55,231 nt of DNA, from the NCBI GenBank assembly GCA_021791845.1, contig JAJYVT010000013.1, positions 1 to 55,231 on the forward strand, read 5' to 3'. Position numbers and translations under genes: made by a program. Of the stretch, positions 21,811 to 31,571 are shown piece after piece. Origin of the DNA: Actinomycetes bacterium. Its GTDB lineage: Bacteria; Actinomycetota; Acidimicrobiia; Acidimicrobiales; RAAP-2. Numbering within the stretch: the first letter of the stretch is position 1; every line of letters starts with the position of its first letter. The notes below the pieces were generated by a model, which saw only the letters and a list, made by a program, of their open reading frames with translations, was not told the DNA's origin and ran no database searches.

Positions 21811-24800
21811 GGGAGCGGCCCCGTTCCTCGGAGCCTGCGGTCCGCGCCCCCGCGCCCCGCTGAGCCGACGGCGCTCGACCACCGCCAAGGCCGCCACCAC
21901 CGCCAACGCCAGCACCGCGACCAGCGCGACGCCCGAGAGCGCGACGCCGGCCACCAGGCCTGGAGCCTGGTAGCGCCACGTGAGCGTGCCGCGGCCGGGC
22001 GGGACCCGCACCGATTGGACGATCCCGTCACGGTGCACGACCAAGCCGACCGTCCGCCCCCTGCCCTCGGTCGGCGTCCATGTGGCGCTCCAGCCCGGTG
22101 TGGCGTCAACGGACCGCACCACCCACACGCCGTGGGGCGAGGTGACCCGGGCCGCGGCGGGGGCGAGCGCCGGACCGGCGGTGCGCGTCACCGTGGCACC
22201 GGCCAGGCTCCCACCCCGCACGGCCTCGAGCGTCAGCGGCGGCCGCGCCCGCAGGTTCCGGTAGACGGCGAACGCCCCGTCGCGCCCGGCGTACGTCCAG
22301 TGCGGGGGGGCGAGGGCGGCGTCGAGGGCGCCGGCGGGCCGGAGGCTCGCGCCCGAGGCCGTGGTCACGACGGGCGGCGCCAACGCCGCGGCGGTCGCGG
22401 TCGCCACCACCACGCCCACGGCCCGGACCGGTGCCGGCCACTCGGCCCGCCAGCCGAGGCCGCGGCGCGCCGGCGTCGTCCGGCTCGACCACGTCACCCG
22501 CCCGTCCGCGAGCGCCAGCCCGATGCGCACCGTGCCTTTGACCCCCGACGCGCCCGGCGCCGGTCCGGGGGTGGGGGTGGTGCCGACCTGCGCCGCTCCC
22601 TGCACCCTGCCCTGGACGAGCACGCCGGTCACGGCGAGCGGGGTCCCCAGCTCCCAGGTGGCGCGGCGCCCCGGCGCCGTCGTCCGCCCGTCGGAGCGGC
22701 CGCCCGGTCCCGTGGACCCGCCCGGCGCCCCGGGGCCGGCCGGTACCACCAGGTAGCTCCCGGGCACGAGCACGTCGGTCGTGTCGAGGGCGTCGAAGGC
22801 GCCGCCCGCCGCCGCCTTGGGGGCGAAGACGTCCTGGCCCCCTCCCGACACCCCGTGGGTGCCGGTGGCGTCGGCGTAGCGCCCGTTCACGATGGAGCCG
22901 TACCCCTCCGCCGAGTAGGTGCCCGCCACGACGTTGGCGTCGGTGACGCCGAGCACGGAGAGCTGTCCCCCGTCGCGCAATGTGGGGTCGTAGACGGCGA
23001 ACCGGCCGCGCAGGTGCAGTGTGGCGATCGGCCGGGCGGCAACGGACGTCGTCTCGCGCCGGGCCGCCCCCCCGACCGGTACCGAGAGTGCGGCGCCGGC
23101 CGCCGCGGGCGCGCCCGAGCCGGCACCGGCCCTCGCGCCACCGGCGCCGGCCGGCGCCCGAGCGGCGACGGCGGCAGGTGAAGCGGAAGGCGACGACCCG
23201 GCCACCGCGATCACGGACGTCGTGGCGAAGACGGCGAGGTCGACCACCACGAAGGCGATCAGCACCGCCGACCGCGTGCGCCGACCATGGCCGTGCTCGC
23301 GCCGCCTGCCCGTGCCGCCACGGGCGGCGCGCCAGCCGACCCACGCCACGGCGACGGCCGCGCCCGCCAGGACCATGAACGGCACCAGCCACGGGCCGAT
23401 GCCCCCCGCGCTCTCGGCCGCCGCCCGGGGCACGTGCATCCACTCGAGCAGCGGCACCCGCCACGCCAGGGCCGCCGCCACCGCGACGACCACCGCCACC
23501 GGCAGGAGGGAGCCGAGCAGGGGCTCTCGCCAGGAGGGCGCATCGCCGAGATGGCGCCGGGCGCTGCGACAGCCGCCGCGGCCGCCGCGCCCGAGCCCGG
23601 CCTGTTCGTCCCCGGGCCGCCCGCCCCCCTCTGCGGGCGCGTGGCCCGCGATCCACCCGTCGGCCCAGTAGGCGAGGAGCACGGCGAGGGCCAGTCCGGT
23701 GACGAGGATGCTGCGGCTCTGCAGCCGCTGCCCGCCGAAGAGCGGGATCCGGATGAGCACGTGCCACAGCGGGGTGTTGCTGCCGAGGGCGAGGACGACC
23801 CCGGCGGCGGCCACCACGAGCCACACCGTCCACTCCGGCAGCGGTTCCCGCCGCCGCAGGCGCCCGAGCATCGATCCCGCCGCCACGAGCGGCAGCATGC
23901 CAACGTAGCCGGTCACCTCCGTGAGGTTGTACGGGGCGAAGAAGCGCGGCTGGCCGAAGGACCCGGAGCCGCCCAGGAGGTCGGGCACCCCGAGGAGCAG
24001 CAGCCAGGACGCCGGCAGCGACCCGGCCGAGAACAGGAAGGAGGTGACCGCCGCCCGCTGGGAGGTGGCGACGGCGGCCAGCCCGGGGAGGAGCTGCACG
24101 GCACCGAGCCCGACCCCCAGCGCGCCGCCCGCCACCACGCCCGCCACCCCCCAGGCGACGGCCGCGCCGGGACGTCCGGCGCGCTGCGCCGAGCCCGCCA
24201 GCCGGAGCAGCCGCCAGCCGCCGTAGAGCACGAGGACGACCGCGGCGTCGGCCACGGCCCGGGGCTCGCCGGCCAGCACGGCCATCCCGACCGCTGCTGC
24301 CAGCACCGCCGTCCATCCGGCGGCCGGGCCCAGGCCGCCGGTCCGCCCGGGTGCGGCGACGAGCCCGGGTCCCCCCGCCCACCGTCCGGCCCCGCCGCCC
24401 GGGCCGGCCCCCCCCGCCCACCGTCCGGACCCGCCCCCGGTGCCCGAGGGGAGCTCGGTCAAGCGCAGGACGGCCAGCAGGGCGAGCGGGACCCACGCCA
24501 TACCGGCCACCAGGCCGATGTGCGCCACCTGTGCCGACATCCCGCCGCCGAAGGCGAAGGTCAGGGCGCCGAGCCAGCTGGCCACCACCCCCAGCGCATT
24601 GGCGCGCAGGAAGGCGTAGCAGCTCACCCCGGCGGTGACCACCGTCGAGACCAGGGTGACGGTCCACGCCGCCGTGCCGGGGAGCACGGCGAAGAGCCAC
24701 GTGAACGGGTAGGCGGCGCCTGCGTTCCACCCCGCGAGCAAGGGGGTCCCGCTCCACAGGTACGGGTCGAAGACCGGAAGGTGGCCGGCCGCGAGATCCC

Positions 24801-25050
24801 GCCCCACCAGCTCGCGGAGGGGGAGGCTCTGGGTCATGTCGTCCCCCGGCGCCACGGGGTGCCCGAAGAGCGAGGGTACGGCGTAGGCGAGCAGCGGGAG
24901 GACGACCAGGCTGGCGACGGCCAGCGTGGCGGCCCTTCCAGTGTCGCGGCCCGGCGCCGGGGCTGTGCGTGGCTCGGCGTTCGGCAGGGTCGCGGTCCGG
25001 ACGGCCACGGCGGTCACTCTGGCAGGTGGCGGCGCCGAAGGGGGTGGCAC
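21808..25050 (-). CDS. Large YfhO-like membrane protein
   Basis: A 1080-aa polytopic protein. After a Pro/Ala-rich start come many hydrophobic helices (about residues 40-590). The first loop has the family pattern VAPGDDMTQSLPLRE and HLPVFDPYLWSGTPLLAGWNAGAAYPF, like YfhO/GT-C-type proteins where the Asp pair would bind a lipid-phosphate sugar and metal. The C-terminal ~450 residues include a long predicted extracytoplasmic domain and a final TM. A Gly-rich insert (GTGGGSGRWAGG, repeated) lies near residues 205-245. Bacillus YfhO takes part in glycosylation of lipoteichoic acid; the substrate here is unknown. The start is uncertain (GTG 25050 has no ribosome site; GTG 25017 is possible). Confidence 0.75.
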   Translation of the reverse strand: MPPPSAPPPARVTAVAVRTATLPNAEPRTAPAPGRDTGRAATLAVASLVVLPLLAYAVPSLFGHPVAPGDDMTQSLPLRELVGRDLAAGHLPVFDPYLWSGTPLLAGWNAGAAYPFTWLFAVLPGTAAWTVTLVSTVVTAGVSCYAFLRANALGVVASWLGALTFAFGGGMSAQVAHIGLVAGMAWVPLALLAVLRLTELPSGTGGGSGRWAGGAGPGGGAGRWAGGPGLVAAPGRTGGLGPAAGWTAVLAAAVGMAVLAGEPRAVADAAVVLVLYGGWRLLRLAGSAQRAGRPGAAVAWGVAGVVAGGALGVGLGAVQLLPGLAAVATSQRAAVTSFLFSAGSLPASWLLLLGVPDLLGGSGSFGQPRFFAPYNLTEVTGYVGMLPLVAAGSMLGRLRRREPLPEWTVWLVVAAAGVVLALGSNTPLWHVLIRIPLFGGQRLQSRSILVTGLALAVLLAYWADGWIAGHAPAEGGGRPGDEQAGLGRGGRGGCRSARRHLGDAPSWREPLLGSLLPVAVVVAVAAALAWRVPLLEWMHVPRAAAESAGGIGPWLVPFMVLAGAAVAVAWVGWRAARGGTGRRREHGHGRRTRSAVLIAFVVVDLAVFATTSVIAVAGSSPSASPAAVAARAPAGAGGARAGAGSGAPAAAGAALSVPVGGAARRETTSVAARPIATLHLRGRFAVYDPTLRDGGQLSVLGVTDANVVAGTYSAEGYGSIVNGRYADATGTHGVSGGGQDVFAPKAAAGGAFDALDTTDVLVPGSYLVVPAGPGAPGGSTGPGGRSDGRTTAPGRRATWELGTPLAVTGVLVQGRVQGAAQVGTTPTPGPAPGASGVKGTVRIGLALADGRVTWSSRTTPARRGLGWRAEWPAPVRAVGVVVATATAAALAPPVVTTASGASLRPAGALDAALAPPHWTYAGRDGAFAVYRNLRARPPLTLEAVRGGSLAGATVTRTAGPALAPAAARVTSPHGVWVVRSVDATPGWSATWTPTEGRGRTVGLVVHRDGIVQSVRVPPGRGTLTWRYQAPGLVAGVALSGVALVAVLALAVVAALAVVERRRLSGARGRGPQAPRNGAAP

Positions 25051-25117
25051 CAGGCATTGCCGCGCCGCGCCGCGTCGGCGCCGCGTCAGCGCCGGGCCTC
25101 GGCGCCGGGGCCGGGCC

Positions 25118-27892
25118 TCAGGCCCTAGCCCCGGTCCCGCCCCTTCCTGCCGGGGACGCGACGAGCAGGGCCACCGGCAGTGTGGCCAGCACCTCGTCGA
25201 GGGCCAGGCGACCCGCGGCTGCGTCGACGGCGCGACCCGAGATGGCGTCGTGCAGCGCGGGCGGCGCTTCCGGCGGGAGCGCCAGCCACGTGCGGGCGAA
25301 GGACGGCCCGAAGGGAAGGTCGCCCGGCGTGAGCGCTCCCGGGCCTTCGGACGGTGCTGCCGGTGCCGCCGCGCGTGTCCCGCTGGTGACCGGCTCGGCG
25401 ACGGCGAGCGCGCCGCCGCGGCGGGTGGCGACCGCCACCGCCCAGCTGCCGTCCGGGGCGGCCCGTCCGAAGGTGACGATCGAGCCCGCCGCCGGTCCCT
25501 CCGCTGCGAGCGGCACGTGCCGGCCGCCGGCCGCCAGCGCCGCGCCCCCCGGCCCGCGGCGTGCGGCGAGGCAGGCCCCGGTCACGAAGAGCTTGACCCG
25601 GCCGTCGTGCCACTGCCGGCGCAGGTCGTCCAGCCCGGGCGCCGGCGCTCCCGTGCCAGGCGGTGGCAGCCCGTCGAGCGCCCGGGCCAGGAGCCCGTGA
25701 TCGACGGGCCGCCGGTTGTCGGGGTCGACGAGGGAGAGGTTCCAGACCTCGTCCCCCTGGTAGGTGTCGGGCGTTCCCGGGGAGGCGTGCCGCAGGACCA
25801 GGGCACTCAGGCTGTTGATGGCGCCGCGGCGCGCCAGCTCGGGGACCATCGGGCCGAAGGCGCGCCGCAGCACGGCGGCGTCGTCGGCCAGGAGGGTCGT
25901 CGCCAGCTCCGCCAGGCGCTCCTCGTAGGCGGCGTCCGGTCGCTGCCACGAGGACCGCCGCTTCGCCTCCCGGGCGCCCTTCTCCAGCGCGGCACCGAGC
26001 CGGCGGGCGAGGGTCGTCCCCTCCGGCCAGCGGGCGTCGCCGAGCTCGGACGGCAGGCGACCGCCCCCGGCGCCGGCCGCCCCTCCGATGCCGGCCGCCC
26101 CCCCGGCGCCCACTGCCGCCGACGGAGGCAGGATCGCCAGGGCGAGCTGCACGGCGACGCGGGTCTCGAAGGCGAGGTCCCCGCCGCCCGCCGGCAGGCC
26201 GAGCTCGGCGCGGGCAGCGGCGAGGCCGCGCTCGAAGGCGTCCGGCAGCTCGCTCAGCGCGTAGAGGCGGCAGCGCGCGTCCTCCGACCGCTTGGTGTCG
26301 TGCGTGGTCCCCGGCACCAGGCCGAGCGTCGCCCCGGCGACGCGTGCCGCAGCTCGTGCATGGAACCGCTCGACGCCGTCGTGGCGGTCGAGGGCCGGGT
26401 CCCCGCCCACCTCGCAGAGCGCCAGCGGCCCGGCCAGGCGGTACCAGGCGGTGTCCTCCACCCCCTTGGCCATCACCGCGCCGGTGACCTGCTGCAGCCC
26501 GAGGACGCCGCCCCGGCGGCCGGGGTCGGCCACCGCGGCCGCCACGTCCCACCCCCCCGGCGCCGCCCCGGCGGCCTCGCCGTCCAGACCGCCCGGCGCC
26601 GCCCCGGCGGCCTCGCCGTCCAGACCGCCCGGCGCCGCCCCGGCGGCCTCGTGCCAGATCGCGAGCTCGCCCGCCTCCGCTGCGTCGTCGCCGGCGTCGG
26701 CGCCGGTGTCGTCGCCGGCGTCGGCGGGGCGCAGGTACGTCCGGTAGCGCGGCAGGCGGACCACCACGTCCGCCAGCGCGTCCGCCGCCACGTCGAGACC
26801 ACGGGCGGCCCGGGCCAGCTCGGCCGGGAAGCTGGCCGCCGCCACCAGGCGCCGGGTCTCGACCGTGAGCGGGGCTACGGGCTGGTCGCCTTCCGCCTGC
26901 GCCGCCGCCGTCAGCCGGTCCAGGCCGCCGGCGTCAACGAGCACGCCGGCCACGTCGTCGACGACCTCGTAGCCGGTGGTGCCGGCGACGGGCCAGCCGG
27001 GGTGGAGCTGCTCGTCGCCGGTGAGGATCTTCTCCACCACCACCGGGACGCCGGTGGCGTCGGCCAAGCGCCGGAGGTAGCCGGCGGGGTCGCGCAGGCC
27101 GTCCACGTGGTCGACGCGGACGGCGGAGAGCCTCCCGCTCCGGGCCAGATCGACGAGGAGCCGGTGGGTGCGGTCGAAGACGGCCGGCACCTCGACCCGG
27201 ACGCCCACGAGCCCGTCGATGTCGAAGAAGCGCCGGTAGTTCCGGGCCGCCGCGTCGTGCCAGTCGACCAGGCGGTAGTGCTGGGCGGCCAGGACGCCGG
27301 CCACGTCGTCGGCCAGGACGCCGGCCACGTCGTCGCCGGACCGGGCCGTGCCGGCGGCGACGGGCAGGTCGACCCCGTCCCCCTCGCCCACCTCGATCAC
27401 GGCCTCGCCGTCGCGCTCCCCCAGCCGCACGAGGCCGGCGGCCAGCGCGTCGTCCGCCGGGCGGTCGAGGAGGGGCAGCAGCACCTGGGGGCGGCCCGCC
27501 GGGCCGATGGCTGCGTCCCAGTCGACGTCGAACACCTCGCCCATCTCCGAGTCGGGACCCTCGGCCAGGAGCCGGCGCCACCATGGCCCGCGGTGCCAGG
27601 TGGCGAGGTGGTTGGGCACGTGGTCGACGCAGATGCCCAGCCCGTGGGCCTCGCAGGCGGCGACGAGCGCGTCGTAGGCGGGCTCGCCGCCGAGCTCCCG
27701 GCGAAGGTGGGCCGGGTCGGTGCCGTCGTAGCCGTGGGTGCTGCCCGGCACCGCCTCGGCCACCGGCGACAGGTACACGGTCTCGATCCCGAGCCGTGCG
27801 AGGTAGGGCACCGTGCGGGCCGCCGCCTCGAACCCCCACCCGGGCCGGAGCTGGAGACGGTAGGTCGCCCCCAGTCGCCGGGGCAGGGTCAC
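25118..27892 (-). CDS. treY: Maltooligosyl trehalose synthase
   Basis: A 924-aa GH13 enzyme that turns the reducing-end alpha-1,4 bond of maltodextrins into alpha,alpha-1,1, first step of the TreYZ route. Diagnostic blocks: TYRLQL at the start, GSTHGYDGTDP, CVDHVPNHLA, VRVDHVDGL (nucleophile Asp near 260), VVEKIL (acid Glu near 286), VMAKGVEDTAWYR, GTTHDTKRSEDARCR and PGTPDTYQGDE. The length exceeds most TreY (about 700-830 aa) because of several Ala/Gly/Asp-rich inserts made of in-frame DNA repeats: DDVAGVLA twice (near 27270-27320) and a 36-bp unit at 26556-26651. GTG 27892 overlaps treZ by GTGA, so the two steps are coupled. Confidence 0.95.
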   Translation of the reverse strand: MTLPRRLGATYRLQLRPGWGFEAAARTVPYLARLGIETVYLSPVAEAVPGSTHGYDGTDPAHLRRELGGEPAYDALVAACEAHGLGICVDHVPNHLATWHRGPWWRRLLAEGPDSEMGEVFDVDWDAAIGPAGRPQVLLPLLDRPADDALAAGLVRLGERDGEAVIEVGEGDGVDLPVAAGTARSGDDVAGVLADDVAGVLAAQHYRLVDWHDAAARNYRRFFDIDGLVGVRVEVPAVFDRTHRLLVDLARSGRLSAVRVDHVDGLRDPAGYLRRLADATGVPVVVEKILTGDEQLHPGWPVAGTTGYEVVDDVAGVLVDAGGLDRLTAAAQAEGDQPVAPLTVETRRLVAAASFPAELARAARGLDVAADALADVVVRLPRYRTYLRPADAGDDTGADAGDDAAEAGELAIWHEAAGAAPGGLDGEAAGAAPGGLDGEAAGAAPGGWDVAAAVADPGRRGGVLGLQQVTGAVMAKGVEDTAWYRLAGPLALCEVGGDPALDRHDGVERFHARAAARVAGATLGLVPGTTHDTKRSEDARCRLYALSELPDAFERGLAAARAELGLPAGGGDLAFETRVAVQLALAILPPSAAVGAGGAAGIGGAAGAGGGRLPSELGDARWPEGTTLARRLGAALEKGAREAKRRSSWQRPDAAYEERLAELATTLLADDAAVLRRAFGPMVPELARRGAINSLSALVLRHASPGTPDTYQGDEVWNLSLVDPDNRRPVDHGLLARALDGLPPPGTGAPAPGLDDLRRQWHDGRVKLFVTGACLAARRGPGGAALAAGGRHVPLAAEGPAAGSIVTFGRAAPDGSWAVAVATRRGGALAVAEPVTSGTRAAAPAAPSEGPGALTPGDLPFGPSFARTWLALPPEAPPALHDAISGRAVDAAAGRLALDEVLATLPVALLVASPAGRGGTGARA
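26556..26651. repeat. 36-bp tandem repeat inside treY
   Basis: Copies at 26556-26591 and 26592-26627 plus 24 bases of a third. Each adds the twelve residues EAAGAAPGGLDG without shifting the frame. Confidence 0.95.
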
Positions 27893-29895
27893 CGGTCGGG
27901 CGGGGCCGCGGCCCCCGCCCGCACCCCGCGGCGCCCGCCGAGCTCCCCCGGCCATCCCGCCGCCGGTCCGGCGACCACCGCGGCCACCAGCACCCCGTAG
28001 GGGTCGAGGGCCAGGCGGACGTGCCCTGTGGCGTCGGGCACGAGGGCGTCCCCCGGTCGCAGGGCGCCTGCGCCCCGGGCCGCCAGCACGCAGAGGCTCG
28101 ACCCTGCCAGCACCGGCGGGTCGAGCATGCAGGCGGCGTCGCCCATGGCGGCGGCGACGGCGACCGGCCGGGCGCCCAGCCCGGGGTCCGCCCGGCGCAC
28201 CAGGACCCACGCCCCGGCGTCCTGGTCGAACCAGCAGGTGGACCGCTCCGGCTCCAGGGTCCCGAGGGCGGGCTCGGCCCGGCGGAGCTCGAGGAGGAGC
28301 CGCTGCCAGGAGAGCAGCTCTTGGTGGACGCCGGCGGCGGCGAGCGAGCGGTCCGGGCGGCAGGCGTCGAAGGTGGCCGGGTCCTGGGGGTCGGGCGGGT
28401 CGAAACCCGCCTCGGCCCCGATCTCGAGACGGCGACCCTGGCGCACCGCCTCGACCAGCGCCGCGTCCCCGTGGTCGGTGAAGAAGTGGAAGGGCGCGGT
28501 CTCGCCGTACTCCTCGCCCATGAACCGCAGTGGCACCCACCCCGAGCACAGGACGGCGGCCGCCACCGGGAACTGTGCGTCGATCGGCAGCTGATCGGCC
28601 AGCCGTCGCCCGAACCCGCCGTTCCCGATCTGGTCGTGGTTCTGGGCGAACACGACCAACCGGTCGCCTCCGAGCGGTTGCGGCGGCCGGGCCCCGTGGC
28701 GGCGCCGACGGGACGGCGCGACCCGCCCGGCGACGACGAACCCGTCGGTGCAGGCGGCGGCCAGGTCGGCGACGCCGCGGTAGTCACCGAAGTACCGGTC
28801 GTGCTGGCCGGTGAGCGACACCCGCAGGGCGTGGTGGAAGTCGTCGTTCCAGACCCCGTCGAACCCGAGGCCGCCGGCGCGCGCCGGGGTCACGAGGCGT
28901 GGGTCGTTGTCGGGGCTCTCGGCCACGACGGTGAGCGTCCGCCCCAGGCGCCGCGACTCGGCCGCCAGCGCGGCCGCCAGCTCGGCCAGGAACGGCGTCG
29001 CCGTGCGGTCGGCGATCTCGTGGACGGCGTCGAGGCGGAGGCCGTCGGCGCCCAGCTCCCGCACCGTGCTCAGCGCCTGCTCCACGAAGAAGCGGCGCAC
29101 CTCGTCGCTGCCCTCGCCGTCCACGTTGACGGCCCGGCCCCACGGCGTCCGGTACCGGTCCGTGGTGTAGGGCCCGAACTCCTCGAGCACGCAGCCCTCG
29201 GGGCCGAAGTGGTTGTAGACCACGTCGACGACCACGGCGATGCCGCGCTCGTGGGCCGCCTCGCTCAACGCCATCAGCCCCTCGCGCCCGCCGTAGGCGG
29301 CATGCACGGCGAAGGGGAACACGCCGTCGTAGCCCCAGTTCCGGGTCCCGGGGAACGCCCACACCGGCATGAGCTCGATCGCGGTGTACCCGGCGCCGGC
29401 CAGGTGGTCGAGCTCGCGGGCGACGCCCTCGAAGGTGCCGGCGGCCGAGAAGGTGCCGGCGTGCACCTCGCAGATCACGGTGGCGGCCATGGGAAGGCCG
29501 CGCCAGCGCGCCGGGACCTCGGCGCGGCGGCGTGCAGGCACGGCGGACGGGCCGTGGACGCCGTCGGGCTGGTCCCGGGACGCCGGGTCGGCGAAGGGAC
29601 CGCGCCCGTCCAGGCGGTAGCGGTAGCGCGTCCCGGCCGGGGCCTCGACGACCGCCTCGTGGTAGCCCTCGCCGGCCGGCGTCATGGCGGCGGCGGCCCC
29701 GTCGCCGAGCACGAGGTCCACCCGCGCCGCACGCGGTGCCCACACGCTGAAGCGGGTCCAGCGGTCGTCCAGGGGGAAGGCGCCGTGGCGGGGCATCCCG
29801 GCAGGGCCCCGTGCTGCCGGCGCCGCCCCCGCCGGGGGGCGTGCCGGCGCGTCAGCGGGGTCGGACGGATCGGGCATGAGGGCAACTGTTCCCAT
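27889..29895 (-). CDS. treZ: Maltooligosyl trehalose trehalohydrolase
   Basis: A 668-aa GH13 enzyme that releases trehalose from maltooligosyl trehalose. An N-terminal CBM48-like domain (FSVWAPRAARVDLVL) precedes the barrel. Barrel blocks: IELMPVWAFPGTRNWGYDG, VVVDVVYNHFGPEG, GLRLDAVHEI (nucleophile Asp near 288), VVAESPDND (acid Glu near 324) and FAQNHDQIGN. It has an Ala/Pro-rich N-terminal tail of ~35 residues. ATG 29895 is used, with ATG 29877 an alternative; neither has a strong ribosome site. treX is not in the window. The gene lies 27 bp after the mycothiol isomerase-family gene on the same strand and is coupled to treY by overlap. Confidence 0.95.
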   Translation of the reverse strand: MGTVALMPDPSDPADAPARPPAGAAPAARGPAGMPRHGAFPLDDRWTRFSVWAPRAARVDLVLGDGAAAAMTPAGEGYHEAVVEAPAGTRYRYRLDGRGPFADPASRDQPDGVHGPSAVPARRRAEVPARWRGLPMAATVICEVHAGTFSAAGTFEGVARELDHLAGAGYTAIELMPVWAFPGTRNWGYDGVFPFAVHAAYGGREGLMALSEAAHERGIAVVVDVVYNHFGPEGCVLEEFGPYTTDRYRTPWGRAVNVDGEGSDEVRRFFVEQALSTVRELGADGLRLDAVHEIADRTATPFLAELAAALAAESRRLGRTLTVVAESPDNDPRLVTPARAGGLGFDGVWNDDFHHALRVSLTGQHDRYFGDYRGVADLAAACTDGFVVAGRVAPSRRRRHGARPPQPLGGDRLVVFAQNHDQIGNGGFGRRLADQLPIDAQFPVAAAVLCSGWVPLRFMGEEYGETAPFHFFTDHGDAALVEAVRQGRRLEIGAEAGFDPPDPQDPATFDACRPDRSLAAAGVHQELLSWQRLLLELRRAEPALGTLEPERSTCWFDQDAGAWVLVRRADPGLGARPVAVAAAMGDAACMLDPPVLAGSSLCVLAARGAGALRPGDALVPDATGHVRLALDPYGVLVAAVVAGPAAGWPGELGGRRGVRAGAAAPPDR

Positions 29896-29922
29896 CCGGC
29901 ACCGGGCCGATGCGCCCGGCGG

Positions 29923-30654
29923 TCAGAAGGCGAGCTCCGCCGCCCACCGCTCCGCCAACCCGGTGTCGCCGAACGCCTCGAGGGGGAGCTCGGCCAGGGG
30001 GGCACGGTTGGTGCTCCACAGCCACAGCGCCTCGGCCGGACCGCGCAGCGCGACGTCGGCCTTGGCGTGGCCGCGCTCGACGTCGGCGGCGCCGTCCGGC
30101 CCGAGCCGGACCGTCCACTCGCCGTCGCCGTCCGTCCGGTGCAGGTGCACCGTCTCGCCGGTCCAGCGGCCGGGATCCCGCCCGAGCGTGCGGGGGACCA
30201 TGACGGTGAGGAGCTCGTCCACTCCGTCGGCCGCCACGTCGGGGTCCATCGCCTCGGGCCGCCCGCCGGCCTGCTGGACGTCCCAGGCGTGGAGGACCGT
30301 CTCGAGTGCCTGGCGGCGGATCCAGAAGCGCCGGGTGCGCGGCAGTCCGAAGGTCCAGCAGTCGCTGTCGGGGTCCGCCGCGCCGAGGATCTCCTCCAGG
30401 TGGGCGGCATGCTGGCGTGCCCACGGCAGCAGGACGGCGTCGCTCCGATCAGCCGGCGCTGCGCTCCGCTCCGCCCGCTGGCCGGTGGCGACGACGGCCG
30501 CCGCCCACTCCCACACGAGGCCGAGGTGCTCGACCACATCGGCCACGTCCCAGCCGGGGCAGCTCCGCACCGGGCGGTCGAGGTGCCCCGCCGCCGCGAC
30601 CACGAAGGCGTCGGCGCCGTGGTGCAGCGCACGGAGGTGGTCCGAAGGCTCCAT
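29923..30654 (-). CDS. Maleylpyruvate isomerase-family (mycothiol-dependent type) protein
   Basis: A 243-aa protein of the actinobacterial MDMPI family in the DinB superfamily: SCPGWDVADVVEHLGLVW with the first metal His, a central FWIRRQALETVLHAWDVQQA with further ligands, and a C-terminal alpha/beta domain (WTGETVHLHRTDGDGEW, DVALRGPAEALWLW) like the SCP-2-type extension. Family members use mycothiol as cofactor or are uncharacterised; the substrate here is unknown. A TAGCCT element eight bases before ATG 30654 suggests a near-leaderless promoter, so it can be transcribed apart from the pst operon that ends 30 bp upstream. Confidence 0.88.
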   Translation of the reverse strand: MEPSDHLRALHHGADAFVVAAAGHLDRPVRSCPGWDVADVVEHLGLVWEWAAAVVATGQRAERSAAPADRSDAVLLPWARQHAAHLEEILGAADPDSDCWTFGLPRTRRFWIRRQALETVLHAWDVQQAGGRPEAMDPDVAADGVDELLTVMVPRTLGRDPGRWTGETVHLHRTDGDGEWTVRLGPDGAADVERGHAKADVALRGPAEALWLWSTNRAPLAELPLEAFGDTGLAERWAAELAF

Positions 30655-30662
30655 GGCGAGCG

Positions 30663-30668
30663 AGGCTA
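30663..30668 (-). promoter_or_regulatory. -10 element before the MDMPI-family gene
   Basis: TAGCCT-N8-ATG read leftward, between the pstA stop and the gene start. Promoter for the gene and perhaps treZ-treY. Confidence 0.5.
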
Positions 30669-30684
30669 CCGCCGCGACCGGGCG

Positions 30685-31560
30685 TCAGCGGGCCCGGCTC
30701 TCGGAGTGGCGCTGGGTGCGGGCGACGATGAGGCGGGCGGCGACGAGGAGCAGCAGCACCATCGCGATCAGGATCAGGGCGGCGTCGTAGGAGAGGTAGT
30801 TCGCCTGCTTGGAGGGTGTGTCCCAGAAGGTGTAGACGACGTAGGTGAGGTAGCCGAACCCGTGGGCGTGGACGAGCGCCCCTGTCCACAGTGTCCGGGA
30901 GAACTCGGCGGTGAACAGGAGCGGCGCCGTCTCGCCGCCGGCGATGGCCAGGGCGATGAGCAGGCCGGTCACGATCCCGGGCGCCGCGCTGCGGAGCACC
31001 ACCTTGCGCAGGGTGTCGCCGGTGCGCATCCCCAGCGCCTCGGCCCCCTCGCGGTAGGCGGTGGGCACCTGGCGCAGGGCCGTCTCGGTCGACTTGGCGA
31101 TGTAGGGCACGACCATGAGCGACAGGATCAGCACGGCCGGCAGGAGCGAGAACCCCCAGTGGAGCCCCACCACCAACGCCACGTACCCCACGTAGCCGAG
31201 CACGATCGAGGGGAAGCCCGACAGGACGTCCGAGGCCATCCGGAGCCACGTGCCGCCTTCCGCTCCGTTCTTGCGCGGCCGGGCCATCTCCGACAGGTGC
31301 ACGCCGGCCAGCACCCCGACGCTGCCGGCGACGACGAGGACGCCGGCCATGAGGATGAGCGTGCCGGTGACGGGGCCGAGCAGGCCGCCGCCGGTGGAGG
31401 TGAGCCCGGTCCACAGCACGCTCCACCTCCAGTGGGGCACGGCCTTCGCCACCACGCTGGCGAGCAGCCATGCCGCCGGGCTCAGCACCAGCGCCAGCGC
31501 CAGGAAGGTGCCCAGGCGGAAGAGGACGGTGAAGACGACGCGGCGCTGCTTGCGGGGCAC
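30685..31560 (-). CDS. pstA: Phosphate ABC transporter permease PstA
   Basis: A 291-aa permease with six membrane helices and the EAA-type cytoplasmic loop TAYREGAEALGMRTGDTLRKVVLRSAAPGI that docks on PstB. GGETAPLLFTA is the PstA-typical segment. GTG 31560 follows TAGGAGG at seven bases; the frame open further upstream is shadow sequence. It is the last gene of pstB-pstS-pstC-pstA and begins 11 bp after pstC. With PstC it forms the channel for high-affinity phosphate import across the cytoplasmic membrane. Confidence 0.96.
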   Translation of the reverse strand: MPRKQRRVVFTVLFRLGTFLALALVLSPAAWLLASVVAKAVPHWRWSVLWTGLTSTGGGLLGPVTGTLILMAGVLVVAGSVGVLAGVHLSEMARPRKNGAEGGTWLRMASDVLSGFPSIVLGYVGYVALVVGLHWGFSLLPAVLILSLMVVPYIAKSTETALRQVPTAYREGAEALGMRTGDTLRKVVLRSAAPGIVTGLLIALAIAGGETAPLLFTAEFSRTLWTGALVHAHGFGYLTYVVYTFWDTPSKQANYLSYDAALILIAMVLLLLVAARLIVARTQRHSESRAR

Positions 31561-31571
31561 GCGGCGGCCTC

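Noticed and set aside
26556-26651. CRISPR array
   Set aside because: The repeats are directly adjacent, in frame within treY and have no spacers.
29262-29285. GCCATCAGCCCC inside treZ as another aptamer remnant
   Set aside because: It encodes a conserved part of TreZ and has no other aptamer blocks.
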